The notes: generated from the letters alone by a model not told the origin. A DNA stretch of 54,637 bases from an uncultured Vampirovibrio sp. (GCA_910577635.1 CAJTNR010000008.1:18723-73359); one strand, 5' to 3'. Positions 7,430 through 17,540 are shown, counted from the stretch's first letter. Numbers and translations are program-made.

Positions 7430-8377
7430 TTACTCCCCAAATTCTTCGTTCCTTTGAGTTTCAGCTTGAAAAAATTGTTTTTTCAGCTCGGGAAGAAAAA
7501 TACTTTCTGTGTTGAATTTTAAATAGGTTTGAACTATTTTTTCAATATAAATATCTATACTATCAATTATTTTATAATTATTGTTATTGATTTTAATACG
7601 ATAATTTTTAATACAGTCTGCAAGATACTCAAACCAAGCTTTATGATTTTGGCACTCATAGTCTTGTTCGTATTCGTTTTGGAAATTATAAAAATAATAA
7701 TCAACAAAGGGTCTGTATGGCTCCATTAGATCATAAACCAAAGGAGTGCTTTTAAATTTTCCAATATGATAGATTCCAAGCCCTGCTATTAAACCATGAA
7801 TAAGGATTGATCGATAAATGAGGGAATTTATTACCGCATAGCCATAATTTAGGCAAATGTTCTCAAAACTTTGTGCGTTTTGGTATTCTCGTTTTAAAGT
7901 TAAACCGAGTTCTGAAAAATAGTTTTGCCAGTATTGACGGGCGATATTTGCTTCGCTTATCAGGGGTTTGTTTATTAACCTTAATAAATTATTATCCGTA
8001 TTTCCTAATAGTTCTAAACATTGAGCTTGATTTAAGACTTTTCTTTTCAATATTTTGTTCCACAATTCTCTTTCAAACTCTTCGTTTCTTGCAATCTGGT
8101 TATAAAAGACCTTGGTTTTAACAATCCGCTCTATCGGTACTGACCAGCCGACAGGTTTGTAGTGGTTATTGCAATGAAGTATGACAACATTATTTTCAAG
8201 CAGTTTTGAAAGGGCTGAATTGGTAAAGCTTATTGCAAATGCTGCAGCTATTATTGCTTTTAAATCAAGCAAAGGAATTAAGTTTATGCTTTTATCTTTA
8301 TATTCGCAGGATAATAAGCCTTTATCGACTGAAATATGACAGTTAGGAGTAGTTAAATGGAGAATATGATAGCTCAT
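7430..8377 (-). CDS. cas1: CRISPR-associated endonuclease Cas1 (type II)
   Basis: 315 aa with the Cas1 metal-binding triad Glu142 (SEANIARQYW), His204 (GLGIYHIGKF) and Glu219 (DLMEPYRPFVD). It is the integrase that inserts new spacers at the leader end. The length and motifs fit the NMENI/type II subfamily. It lies between cas9 (23 bp upstream) and cas2. There is no csn2 or cas4, which makes the locus subtype II-C. No strong Shine-Dalgarno sequence precedes the ATG. Confidence 0.97.
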   Translation of the reverse strand: MSYHILHLTTPNCHISVDKGLLSCEYKDKSINLIPLLDLKAIIAAAFAISFTNSALSKLLENNVVILHCNNHYKPVGWSVPIERIVKTKVFYNQIARNEEFERELWNKILKRKVLNQAQCLELLGNTDNNLLRLINKPLISEANIARQYWQNYFSELGLTLKREYQNAQSFENICLNYGYAVINSLIYRSILIHGLIAGLGIYHIGKFKSTPLVYDLMEPYRPFVDYYFYNFQNEYEQDYECQNHKAWFEYLADCIKNYRIKINNNNYKIIDSIDIYIEKIVQTYLKFNTESIFLPELKKQFFQAETQRNEEFGE

Positions 8378-8400
8378 AATTGTTAAATAAGGATTATTTT

Positions 8401-11400
8401 TTAAAAGTCAATATTTGCTTTCTTAAATCCTTTTTCAACCAGATTTGAAGCACTTGTTAAAATTTCGTTTCCATTATTATCCTCAAGCTTAATTTGTCCT
8501 GCTGTAGTTATTGTTCTTAGTTTATAAATGCCTTTAGAATATGTATTTTTTCCTCCTTGAAAATCATTTGGAATTTCAACAAGTATACCTGAGTAAAAAA
8601 TTTGTCCTCTAAGGTATGGTTTGCATCCTGTTTGTATTAGTTTGTCTTTAGCTTCTTGAGTTTTTTGATTTGAAAAGACAGGCATTACTTTAATAGTATT
8701 TTTTTCATTATAATAAAGAATTTGTCCTTTATGACCTTTGGAGTGCTTGAATTGTCCTTTTGTACCTTTAGATCCAAAATCACAAAACTCGCCAATCCGC
8801 TCAATTCCGCTTTCGTTTTTTTCAAGAATTCCATTTGTTACAATAGTCAAGACTTTTTTAACTCTGGTTTTCTTTTTGGGATGAATATAGTTTTCTAACA
8901 TATTAATCCAGGCTTTTTTGTCTAAATTACAAGAGAGCTTTTCTAATAAATCATTTTTTATAACACTATCAACAATTGATTCAATCTTGCTTGTTTTTTG
9001 CTCGATTGATGTAATATTTACTCGATTGACAATACAGGCTTTAGTGTCATATACTCTTTTTCCATAAATTGTTTCAAGAGGATTTGTATTTTTTTTCAAA
9101 GGCTTTTTGTGACTGTATGGATAAGGAATAATTTTATTAATCGCATTTTCTACTTTTTTCTTGTCAAATCCTTCAATATGACCATTTTTATAATCTCTTG
9201 AAAAACTGATACAAATTGCATCCAGTGCATGGTGTTTATCGTTATCTCTGTTTTTTTCTTCACTATTACCTAATAAAGAGTTTAATTCATACTTTTTTCT
9301 TATTTGAGAAGTGTTTCTGCCATTATTTACAAAAATATGGCGTTTTTTGCCCTTTTCGCCTAGGCCCCACTCAAAAACTACAGAACAAATTTGCTGCGCT
9401 ACACTTGCAATATATCCTGTTTCAGCTAATCCTCTATAACTGTCGATTAATTCTTCGCAAACTTCAGGAGGGCTTATTAGAAGCTGAAATTTCAAGTTTT
9501 TAGATGAATCTTTTTCGCCTTTTCCTAAGCTTTCTTTTAAACTATTTACCCTGTTTAAATAAGCTCCCCAATTTTCTGTATTGTAAAGCCATTCATAGGG
9601 AGTTCTTGCTCCTTTTTGTTGATTATACTCGCTATAGCAGAGAACTTTGTTTGTTAGTGCGTCATTTCCTTTTTTTGTTCTTGGATAAATATGATCGATT
9701 TCGCATCTATCCAAATCCTCCATTCCAATTGATTTCCCGCTGTAAATGCATTTTCCTGTCTGCTGTTGTAATAGCTTTATTTTAATAATATTGTTAGGGC
9801 TTAGTTTGTTTATTCCCTCAAGTTCTTTTGCTATTGTTTCGTTTTGTTTTTTGTTGTTTTTTACCCTTGTTTGCCAATCCAGTACTCTTTTTGCGCTATA
9901 GAGCGAATCGTCTCTTGGAAATTCAAAAATAATTTCATCTGCAATATCGTATTTTTCAATCAAATGAAACAATAAATCTCTAAAAATCTGCAATCTGTTT
10001 TTAACAATTGAATTTGTAATATTTCCTATTATTAAGTCAGTTTGAGTTCTTATAGAATCAAAATCCTGATTATTTTTTTTCTTGTCATAGCTTATATATA
10101 AATTTTCCCAATTGCCGATTCGAGTGAGCATTTGCCTTATTTCTTCTTCAAAAATTCCATCTTTTGTGCCTTTGGAATCAAGAAATTCGTTAATATCCAG
10201 CTCTGCTGGCTCAATTCCTTCTAGTATAATTTTATTAATAATATTACAAGCGCGCCTGCAAAAAGAACTTCTTTTAGATATATTTGCACTCATTGGCTCA
10301 ATTTTTCCCAGTAGTTTAACCCCTATAACTTTTTCAATTTCTTTTTGGGTTATGGTTGCATCCAGCTTTCCTTTTTCTTGCATTTTTTTAAGCCAATTAT
10401 TATAAATTTGATTTATATTCTCACTGCTTAAAGAAATTTTATTGCCTTCAATATCGCTTAGTTTTAATCTCAAGTTTTTTAACTTCATTAAAAGAACAGT
10501 GGTTACATTTTCAATGCAATTAGCACTGCAAACATTTCTTTTAGGCAGGAGTCTGCATTTAGAAATTATTCTATTGTCAAACCTTGGGATTTTTTGTCCT
10601 AAAACTCCGGTCCAGTCTTCTTTTTTTCCTCTATATTTTTTTAAATATGGATTTTTGTATGACCCGTATGCTTCTTTATAGTTTCCATATAAAAATTCTT
10701 CAACTGAGATTTTTTCAAGTTCTGAAATCTGTTTTTGAGCATTTTTCCAAAGTGCACAAAGTTCCTTGACAATAAACTTTCTTGGGTGGACATAGTTGGT
10801 TGATCGCACTTTATTAAAATTGTCAAATGGTATTGAGCGGTTGAATCGATAGGGTTTATCTTCACTCCAGAGCCCCAATCGCAGTGCATCATAATAACAA
10901 GGATACTTAAATTCATCTGAGTTTATCAGCTCAATATTATTTTCCTGAGTGTATTTTTTAATAAGTTCAATGTTTGTTCTATCATCTTCGCTTTGATCGG
11001 TTTTCCAAGGCACATCAGGGTCATATCCTCTTTTTTGAATTGCGTTGTGGAGTGCTTTATAGATTTGCCAGTTTTCAAGAGGTTTGTTTTGCAGAAGTGC
11101 AATCCTTAATAAACAAGAAGTGTAGATTGTAGTCTCGTTTTTTGAAGGAAACTCTTTTTTAAATTTCTCATCATCTTTTTTTAATACTTCAAGATTGCAT
11201 TTTTGCCAAGTCTCTTTTAAAAATGCTTCTCTTGATTTATGAGCTAGAAGAGTTCTTGAAATTCTTCTTCTATCTCTTTTAGAGGCAATTTCACCATGAT
11301 CAGGGTCAATTATTATTGAGCCTGCAGCTTTAATTTCATTATCTTCTCTAATTGCGTAGCCAATACTTGCTTTGCCCATATCAAAGGCAAAAATTCTCTT

Positions 11401-11406
11401 TTTCAT
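8401..11406 (-). CDS. cas9: Cas9, compact type II-C RNA-guided nuclease
   Basis: 1001 aa, intact. RuvC-I has Asp9 in FAFDMGKASIGYA. An Arg-rich bridge helix spans about 43-66 (SKRDRRRISRTLLAHKSR). RuvC-II has Glu495 in IIFEFPRDD. The HNH domain has His572 in CEIDHIYPR and Asn595 in YNQQKG. RuvC-III has HHALDA (His725/His726, Asp729). The C-terminal wedge/PAM-interacting region is from about 770. All catalytic residues expected for cutting both strands are present. The size is at the small end of Cas9 and typical of II-C. AAAGAGGA lies 5 nt before the ATG. It starts 29 bp after rubrerythrin with no obvious promoter in the gap. Confidence 0.98.
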   Translation of the reverse strand: MKKRIFAFDMGKASIGYAIREDNEIKAAGSIIIDPDHGEIASKRDRRRISRTLLAHKSREAFLKETWQKCNLEVLKKDDEKFKKEFPSKNETTIYTSCLLRIALLQNKPLENWQIYKALHNAIQKRGYDPDVPWKTDQSEDDRTNIELIKKYTQENNIELINSDEFKYPCYYDALRLGLWSEDKPYRFNRSIPFDNFNKVRSTNYVHPRKFIVKELCALWKNAQKQISELEKISVEEFLYGNYKEAYGSYKNPYLKKYRGKKEDWTGVLGQKIPRFDNRIISKCRLLPKRNVCSANCIENVTTVLLMKLKNLRLKLSDIEGNKISLSSENINQIYNNWLKKMQEKGKLDATITQKEIEKVIGVKLLGKIEPMSANISKRSSFCRRACNIINKIILEGIEPAELDINEFLDSKGTKDGIFEEEIRQMLTRIGNWENLYISYDKKKNNQDFDSIRTQTDLIIGNITNSIVKNRLQIFRDLLFHLIEKYDIADEIIFEFPRDDSLYSAKRVLDWQTRVKNNKKQNETIAKELEGINKLSPNNIIKIKLLQQQTGKCIYSGKSIGMEDLDRCEIDHIYPRTKKGNDALTNKVLCYSEYNQQKGARTPYEWLYNTENWGAYLNRVNSLKESLGKGEKDSSKNLKFQLLISPPEVCEELIDSYRGLAETGYIASVAQQICSVVFEWGLGEKGKKRHIFVNNGRNTSQIRKKYELNSLLGNSEEKNRDNDKHHALDAICISFSRDYKNGHIEGFDKKKVENAINKIIPYPYSHKKPLKKNTNPLETIYGKRVYDTKACIVNRVNITSIEQKTSKIESIVDSVIKNDLLEKLSCNLDKKAWINMLENYIHPKKKTRVKKVLTIVTNGILEKNESGIERIGEFCDFGSKGTKGQFKHSKGHKGQILYYNEKNTIKVMPVFSNQKTQEAKDKLIQTGCKPYLRGQIFYSGILVEIPNDFQGGKNTYSKGIYKLRTITTAGQIKLEDNNGNEILTSASNLVEKGFKKANIDF

Positions 11407-11435
11407 AAATCCTCTTTACTTTTTATTGTAAATTT

Positions 11436-11975
11436 TTAATAATTCTCTTCTCTTATAAAAAAGTATGCCTTAGGATGTGCACAAACAGGACAAGTCTCAG
11501 GAGCTTGTTCTCCAACAATGCCAAAACCGCAATTAGAGCATTCCCAGGTTTGTTTTTCGGGTTTATTAAAAACTTCGTTATTTTTTAAATTATCCAAAAG
11601 CCTTTGATAACGCTCTTCATGGTGTGCTTCAATTTTTGCCACACATTCAAATAACCTTGCAATTTCATCGAACCCTTCTTCATGGGCAACTCGGGCAAAC
11701 TCAGGATACATTGAAGTGTGCTCATAGTTTTCGCCTGCTATACAATCAGCTAAATTTTCAATTGTTGAAGGCATTTTAGATCCGTGTAATAACTTAAACC
11801 AGATTTTTGCGTGTTCTTTTTCATTGTTTGCTGTTTCTTCAAAAATCTGCGCCATTTGGATGAATCCATCCTTTTTTGCCTGAGAAGCATAATAAGTGTA
11901 TTTGTTTCTTGCAACAGATTCTCCTTTTAGTGCTTCCCATAAGTTTTTCTCGGTTTTAGAATCTTTTAAATCCAT
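11436..11975 (-). CDS. rbr: Rubrerythrin
   Basis: 179 aa. An N-terminal ferritin-like four-helix domain carries the di-iron ligands (KGESVARNKY, EETANNEKEH, EGFDEIARLFECVAKIEAHH). A C-terminal rubredoxin-like domain has CSNCGF...CPVC. It reduces peroxide in anaerobes, in the cytoplasm. It starts 3 bp after ileS ends and is followed 29 bp later by cas9, so ileS-rbr-cas9-cas1-cas2 may be one transcription unit. Confidence 0.97.
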   Translation of the reverse strand: MDLKDSKTEKNLWEALKGESVARNKYTYYASQAKKDGFIQMAQIFEETANNEKEHAKIWFKLLHGSKMPSTIENLADCIAGENYEHTSMYPEFARVAHEEGFDEIARLFECVAKIEAHHEERYQRLLDNLKNNEVFNKPEKQTWECSNCGFGIVGEQAPETCPVCAHPKAYFFIREENY

Positions 11976-11978
11976 TTT

Positions 11979-14792
11979 CTACCCTTCTTCTATAGCATTT
12001 GTACATTCATTGCAGATACCGTTTTCATTAAGGTCTCTGTATTTCCAACAACGTTCACACTTGTGTCCTTTGGCTTTAAGGACTTTTATAGTGTAATCAT
12101 CCTGATGATACTCATTGAGCACTTCTTCGTTGTTTTCTTTAATATAAACATGGGAAACGATATATAAATCGCCCAATAGGATAGAATATTTTTCCAATAA
12201 TGCCATTTTTTCATTTGAACTTGAAGTTATAACAATATCAACTTCTAAAGATGACCCCACAACCTTGGGTTCGCTTGATCTTAAAGGTTCAATGGCTCTA
12301 GCTACAATTTCTCTTGTTTTTAATAAAGAGCTAAATTCTTCTTCTAGTTTATCGTTTATCCATTCGTCTTTTGCGCTAACCCAGTCAAGCAAAAGAGCAG
12401 ATTCAGCGGTTTTTTGACAATCTATCATATTAAGCCAGATATCCTCAGCCTGATGAGGCATTACAGGAACAAGAATCTTTATCAAGGTTTGCAGTATCTC
12501 ATATAGTACAGTCTGACAAGCTCTTCTTGAAATTGATTTTTTGCCTTTTGTGTATAACCTGTCTTTTACAATATCAAGATAAAAAGAACTCAAATCGGCG
12601 CTTGCAAAGTTTTGCAGGTGTTGAAAATATTTATAGAACTCGTAGTTTTCAAATGCTTTATTAACGTTTTCAATAAGCCGGGCTAATCTTGACAGTGCAA
12701 ACTTATCAAGGTCTTCAAGATTACTGTACTCAACATAATCAGTTTTTGGATTGAAGTCATACAAGTTACCCATTAAAAATCTTATTGTATTTCTTGTTTT
12801 TTTGAACACTTCAACAAGCTGCTTGATTAAATTATCCCCGATTTTAACATCATTTCGATAATCAACACTCGCTGCCCAGAGCCTTAAAACATCTGCTCCA
12901 TATACTTTTATTATTTCCTGCGGGGTTATAAAGTTGCCTAATGATTTAGACATTTTCCTGCCTTCTCCATCCAGTACAAACCCGTGTGTTAATACGTTTT
13001 TATAAGGAGCAATTCCTTTGGTTGCGCTTGCAATTAAAAGTGAGGATTGAAACCAGCCTCTGTGCTGGTCTGAGCCTTCTAAGTACATATCGACTGGAAT
13101 TACAGCTGAGCCGTCTGTTTGAAACTCGTCTTTTCTTGCTTCAACTACAGCGCTCCAGCTGGAACCTGAATCAAACCAGACATCCATAATATCTGTTTCT
13201 TTAATAAATTCACTGCATCCGCAATCGCACTTAAAATCATCAGGGATAAAGTCTTTTGCTTCATACTTCACCCAGGCATCTGAGGATTCGGATTTAAATT
13301 TTTCAACAATCAAGCTAATTGTCTTTTCATTAATAATTGGTTTTTTACAATCCTTGCAATATAAAACAGGAATTGGAACACCCCATGCTCTTTGTCTTGA
13401 AATGCACCATTCAGAGCGGTTTTCAACCATGTTAGAAATTCTTTTTTCCCCGGATGAAGGAAACCAGCTCACATTTTTAATATTATCCAATGCTTTATCT
13501 TTAAACATTGAAACCTTAACAAACCATTGAGGGGTGGAGCGATACATTACAGGATGCTTGCATCTCCAGCAATGAGGGTATGAATGAGTTATAGTTTGAG
13601 ATTTAATTAAAGCGCCGATTTTATCAAGCTTTTCAATAACAATTTGATTTCCTTTATAATAAGGAGTTCCTTCTAAATCAGGGATTTCAGCACTCCAGCA
13701 GCCTTTAGAATCAAAAGGAGAGAATGTTTCAAGTCCATATTTCTGTCCTGCTTCCCAGTCTTCTAAACCATGACCCGGTGCTGTATGAACCGAACCTGTT
13801 CCGGCATCTAGTGTTACGTGGTCTCCTAAGATTAGAAGTGATTCTCTATCGTATAAGGGATGTTTTGCTTTGAAATTCTCGAATTGAGAGCCTTTTAAGG
13901 TGCCTAAGGGCTTAATATTATCCCAGCCAACTTCAGAAGCGAATTTTTCCAGTAGATCAGATGCAACAAAGTAATTTTCATTGTTGTATTCAAAAATTGT
14001 GTAATCATATCTTGCATTTAAACAAATTCCAAGATTAGAAGGAATTGTCCAGGGAGTTGTTGTCCAAATTATTGAATAAAGCTTGTTTTTTGAATCAATT
14101 CCTGCTTTTTGGTATAGTTTTTGAGCTTCTTGTACTTCAAATCTAACATAAATTGAATCAGAGGCAATATCCCCGTATTCAACTTCCGCTTCAGCCAGTG
14201 CAGTTTCACAATCAGCGCACCAATAAACTGGTTTTAATCCTTTTTGGATATATCCTTTTTCATACATTTGGTAAAAAAGTTCAATTTGATGAGCTTCAAA
14301 ATCAGGTGCAATTGTAACATAAGGATGTTCCCAATCGCCCAAAACTCCCAAACGGCGGAAGTTTTCTTCCTGTCCTTTTAAGTTTTTTGCTGCAAATTCG
14401 CGGCATTTTTGCCTTAACTCTAAAGGAGTTAGAGCACTTCTTCCCCCTTTAATATTCTTTACAACCGCATTTTCAATAGGAAGTCCGTGTGCGTCATACC
14501 CCGGGATATAAGGAGTATAAAAACCCTGCTGGGTTTTGTATTTTATAACAATATCCTTAAGAATTTTATTCATAGCTGTTCCAATATGGATTTTATCGGA
14601 ACTTAAGTACGGCGGTCCGTCATGGAGAATAAAGCTTTTTTTACCTTTGTTTTTTTCTAAGGATTTTTGATATATGTTATTATCTTGCCAAAATTTTTGA
14701 ATTTCAACCTCCCTATTAACAGCGTTAGCTCTCATAGCTAGTGTTGTTTTAGGAAGATTAAGTGTATCTTTAAGTTGTTTTTCTTCTGTCAT
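11979..14792 (-). CDS. ileS: Isoleucyl-tRNA synthetase
   Basis: 937 aa class I synthetase charging tRNA(Ile). It has GRKMSKSLGN (KMSKS loop), an editing (CP1) domain with WTTTPWTIPSN, the Ile/Val core DVWFDSGSSW and YLEGSDQHRGWFQSS, and a C-terminal zinc finger CERCWKYR...CNEC. The HIGH signature reads PPYLSSDKIHIGT rather than the usual PPYANGxxHIGH. I chose the ATG at 14792 because GGGAG lies 7 nt upstream. An in-frame TTG at 14798 is less likely. Confidence 0.97.
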   Translation of the reverse strand: MTEEKQLKDTLNLPKTTLAMRANAVNREVEIQKFWQDNNIYQKSLEKNKGKKSFILHDGPPYLSSDKIHIGTAMNKILKDIVIKYKTQQGFYTPYIPGYDAHGLPIENAVVKNIKGGRSALTPLELRQKCREFAAKNLKGQEENFRRLGVLGDWEHPYVTIAPDFEAHQIELFYQMYEKGYIQKGLKPVYWCADCETALAEAEVEYGDIASDSIYVRFEVQEAQKLYQKAGIDSKNKLYSIIWTTTPWTIPSNLGICLNARYDYTIFEYNNENYFVASDLLEKFASEVGWDNIKPLGTLKGSQFENFKAKHPLYDRESLLILGDHVTLDAGTGSVHTAPGHGLEDWEAGQKYGLETFSPFDSKGCWSAEIPDLEGTPYYKGNQIVIEKLDKIGALIKSQTITHSYPHCWRCKHPVMYRSTPQWFVKVSMFKDKALDNIKNVSWFPSSGEKRISNMVENRSEWCISRQRAWGVPIPVLYCKDCKKPIINEKTISLIVEKFKSESSDAWVKYEAKDFIPDDFKCDCGCSEFIKETDIMDVWFDSGSSWSAVVEARKDEFQTDGSAVIPVDMYLEGSDQHRGWFQSSLLIASATKGIAPYKNVLTHGFVLDGEGRKMSKSLGNFITPQEIIKVYGADVLRLWAASVDYRNDVKIGDNLIKQLVEVFKKTRNTIRFLMGNLYDFNPKTDYVEYSNLEDLDKFALSRLARLIENVNKAFENYEFYKYFQHLQNFASADLSSFYLDIVKDRLYTKGKKSISRRACQTVLYEILQTLIKILVPVMPHQAEDIWLNMIDCQKTAESALLLDWVSAKDEWINDKLEEEFSSLLKTREIVARAIEPLRSSEPKVVGSSLEVDIVITSSSNEKMALLEKYSILLGDLYIVSHVYIKENNEEVLNEYHQDDYTIKVLKAKGHKCERCWKYRDLNENGICNECTNAIEEG

Positions 14793-14833
14793 TTTCAAAC
14801 TCCCAAGGATATTTTAATAATTAACTAAGTAAA

Positions 14834-14839
14834 ATTATA
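14834..14839 (-). promoter_or_regulatory. -10 box of ileS
   Basis: Minus-strand TATAAT about 42 nt before the ileS ATG. It faces the secA promoter motif at 14860 across about 20 bp. Confidence 0.5.
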
Positions 14840-14859
14840 CTATAAATAAAAAATTTTTA

Positions 14860-14868
14860 TGATAGAAT
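14860..14868 (+). promoter_or_regulatory. Extended -10 promoter of secA
   Basis: TGATAGAAT (TGn plus TAGAAT) predicts a start near 14875 and a short leader with GAGGAAAA before the secA ATG. No clear -35. Confidence 0.6.
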
Positions 14869-14900
14869 AATTCTAAAAAAAACATTAAAAGAGGAAAACT

Positions 14901-17540
14901 ATGGCATTTATTGATATACTGCTTAAAATATTCAAAGACCCTAATGTTAGAAAAATTAATAAAATCATGCCCGTTGTAGATAGAATAAATGCTCTTGAAG
15001 AAGAGTATTCAAAGTTATCCGATGAACAGCTAAAGGCTAAAACTGCCGAATTTAGAGAGATTTTATCTAAAAGACCAACTTCAAAAGATTCAAAACAAGA
15101 TAGAATTTTAGAAAAACAAGCGCTGGATGATATTCTCCCCGATGCTTTTGCAACAGTTCGAGAAGCCGGCAAAAGAGTTCTTAATTTGCGCCACTTTGAT
15201 GTTCAATTGATTGGCGGAATCTTTTTGCATGAAGGTCATATTGCAGAAATGAGAACAGGGGAGGGAAAAACCCTTGTTGCAACACTTCCTGCATACTTAA
15301 ATGCCTTAACGGGCAAGGGAGTGCATGTTGTTACTGTTAATGATTACCTTGCTAAGCGTGATAGAGACTGGATGGGTCGAATCTATGAATTTTTAGGCTT
15401 AAGTGTCGGGGTAATCCTGTCAAGCGGTGAGTATAACAGTTACGAGAATAAAAAAGAAGCTTATAAGTGCGATATTACCTATGGAACCAATAATGAATTC
15501 GGTTTTGATTATTTAAGGGATAATATGGCAAGTGATATTAACTCTCTTGTTCAAAGACCCTATAATTATGCAATAATTGATGAAGTCGATTCAATTCTGA
15601 TTGATGAAGCAAGAACTCCTTTAATAATTTCAGGAAGATTGGAAAAATCAGCTCAAACTTACCAATTGATGGCAAAAATTGCTCCATTGTTAGAAAAAGA
15701 TAAACACTATGAAGTAGATGAAAAAAATAAAAATATAATTCTTACAGAAGAAGGCGTTATAAAAGCAGAAGAGCTCTTAAAAGTTGATGAGCTGTTCGAT
15801 ATGAAAACTCAGTATGCGCACCACTTATTGCAGGCGCTTAAGGCAAAAGAGCTTTTTATTAAAGATACCGACTATGTTGTTAAAAACAACGAAGTTATGA
15901 TTGTAGATGAGTTTACAGGCCGTATAATGGAAGGCAGACGCTGGTCTGAGGGCTTGCATCAGGCAATTGAAGCAAAAGAAGGGGTTAAAATTCAAGATGA
16001 AACCCAGACACTTGCTTCTATTACTTTTCAGAATCTGTTTAGACTATACCCTAAACTATCGGGTATGACAGGAACTGCAATGACAGAAGAAGCGGAGTTT
16101 GGAAAAATTTACAATTTAGCTGTAACCCAAATCCCGACTAATAAAGAAGATGCTAGGGTTAATTACCCTGATGTAATCTATAAAACAAAAGAGAAAAAGT
16201 ACGAGTTTGTAGCAAAAGAAATAGCTCAAATGGCTGCTATTGGAAGACCTACTTTAGTTGGGACAATATCAATTGAAAAAAGTGAATATTTATCTTCATT
16301 ATTAAAAAAAATGGGAATTAAACACAACGTACTAAATGCAAAACACCATGAAAAAGAAGCTTATATTATCGCTCAAGCTGGAAGAGTCGGAGCAGTTACA
16401 ATTGCTACTAATATGGCAGGGCGAGGAACAGATATTCTTCTTGGAGGAAATGCTGAATACCTTGCTAAAGAAGAATTGGATAAACAAGGAGTTACAAAAG
16501 ATCATCCCGATTATGAAAACTTAAAAAACCAAGCTTTAGATAAAGCAAGGGAAATTACCTTAAAAGAACACGATAAAGTAGTGCAGCTGGGCGGATTGCA
16601 TGTTATTGGGACAGAACGCCACGAATCACGCCGTATTGATAACCAGTTAAGAGGAAGAGCGGCACGTCAAGGAGACCCCGGGTCAACTAAGTTTTTCTTA
16701 TCTTTAGAAGATGACTTAATGAGGATTTTTGGCGGAGAAAAAATTGCAAACTTAATGACAATGATGAATGTCGATAACGATACTGCAATTGAGAATGTCT
16801 TAATTACAAGACAAATTGAATCTGCCCAAAAGAAAGTTGAAACCTACCACTTTGATATTAGAAAATCAGTTTTAGAATACGATGATGTTATGAATATTCA
16901 AAGGGAAAAATTCTATTATCAAAGAAGAAAAGTCCTTATAAGCAAGGATTTAAGAGAAGATATTAAGTTTATGCTATTAAAAGAGGTTGATAGAATCCTA
17001 TCTCAATATATTAGCAAAGACATGGCTCCTCAAGAATACATTGAGGATGATTTAGTTATGTTTGTTAAAGAATTTGTAAGTGTTTTTCCGCAGCTTGCAG
17101 ATAGAATAAAAGTTGAGGAAATTAAAAACCTAAGAGTATCTGAAATCAGCGAAAAACTTAAAAATTTGGCACTTGAATGCTATAAAAACTATGAAATTGA
17201 TACAATTAATGAATTTAACGAAGCAATGCAAAAGTATTATGGAGCGGATTTTGTTCCACAGGTTCCTGATAAAGATGACAATATCATAAGACACATTGAA
17301 AGAGATATTCTCCTGCAGGTGGTTGATGCTAAGTGGATTGATCATTTGGGAAATATCGATATGCTTAAAGATTCAATCGGATTAGTTGCCTACGGGCAAA
17401 AAGACCCTTTAATTGAGTACAAAAAAGAAGCTTATAATCTTTTTAATGCTCTTATGGCAGAAATTCAATCAGAAACAATAAGACATTTGTTTAGGGCAAA
17501 ATTTGGTGTTCAAATTTATGATGAAAACCAGCAAGTCTAG
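14901..17540 (+). CDS. secA: Preprotein translocase ATPase SecA
   Basis: 879 aa motor of the Sec secretion pathway, acting at the inner membrane with SecYEG. It has the Walker A MRTGEGKTLVATL (about 117-129), the DEAD-type motif IIDEVDSIL, the preprotein cross-linking domain, motif VI region QLRGRAARQGDPGS, and the helical scaffold and wing domains. The C-terminus ends shortly after FRAKFGVQIY, so the zinc-binding SecB-interaction tail (CxCxSG) is absent, as in many bacteria without SecB. RBS GAGGAAAA. Confidence 0.98.
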   Translation: MAFIDILLKIFKDPNVRKINKIMPVVDRINALEEEYSKLSDEQLKAKTAEFREILSKRPTSKDSKQDRILEKQALDDILPDAFATVREAGKRVLNLRHFDVQLIGGIFLHEGHIAEMRTGEGKTLVATLPAYLNALTGKGVHVVTVNDYLAKRDRDWMGRIYEFLGLSVGVILSSGEYNSYENKKEAYKCDITYGTNNEFGFDYLRDNMASDINSLVQRPYNYAIIDEVDSILIDEARTPLIISGRLEKSAQTYQLMAKIAPLLEKDKHYEVDEKNKNIILTEEGVIKAEELLKVDELFDMKTQYAHHLLQALKAKELFIKDTDYVVKNNEVMIVDEFTGRIMEGRRWSEGLHQAIEAKEGVKIQDETQTLASITFQNLFRLYPKLSGMTGTAMTEEAEFGKIYNLAVTQIPTNKEDARVNYPDVIYKTKEKKYEFVAKEIAQMAAIGRPTLVGTISIEKSEYLSSLLKKMGIKHNVLNAKHHEKEAYIIAQAGRVGAVTIATNMAGRGTDILLGGNAEYLAKEELDKQGVTKDHPDYENLKNQALDKAREITLKEHDKVVQLGGLHVIGTERHESRRIDNQLRGRAARQGDPGSTKFFLSLEDDLMRIFGGEKIANLMTMMNVDNDTAIENVLITRQIESAQKKVETYHFDIRKSVLEYDDVMNIQREKFYYQRRKVLISKDLREDIKFMLLKEVDRILSQYISKDMAPQEYIEDDLVMFVKEFVSVFPQLADRIKVEEIKNLRVSEISEKLKNLALECYKNYEIDTINEFNEAMQKYYGADFVPQVPDKDDNIIRHIERDILLQVVDAKWIDHLGNIDMLKDSIGLVAYGQKDPLIEYKKEAYNLFNALMAEIQSETIRHLFRAKFGVQIYDENQQV

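Noticed and set aside
7093..8400. csn2 or cas4 gene that would make the locus II-A or II-B
   Set aside because: The cas operon ends with cas2 and no further frame fits; only cas9, cas1 and cas2 are present.
10641..10916. 91-codon minus-strand frame inside cas9
   Set aside because: Lies in another frame of the intact cas9 gene; composition and lack of ribosome site mark it as a shadow.
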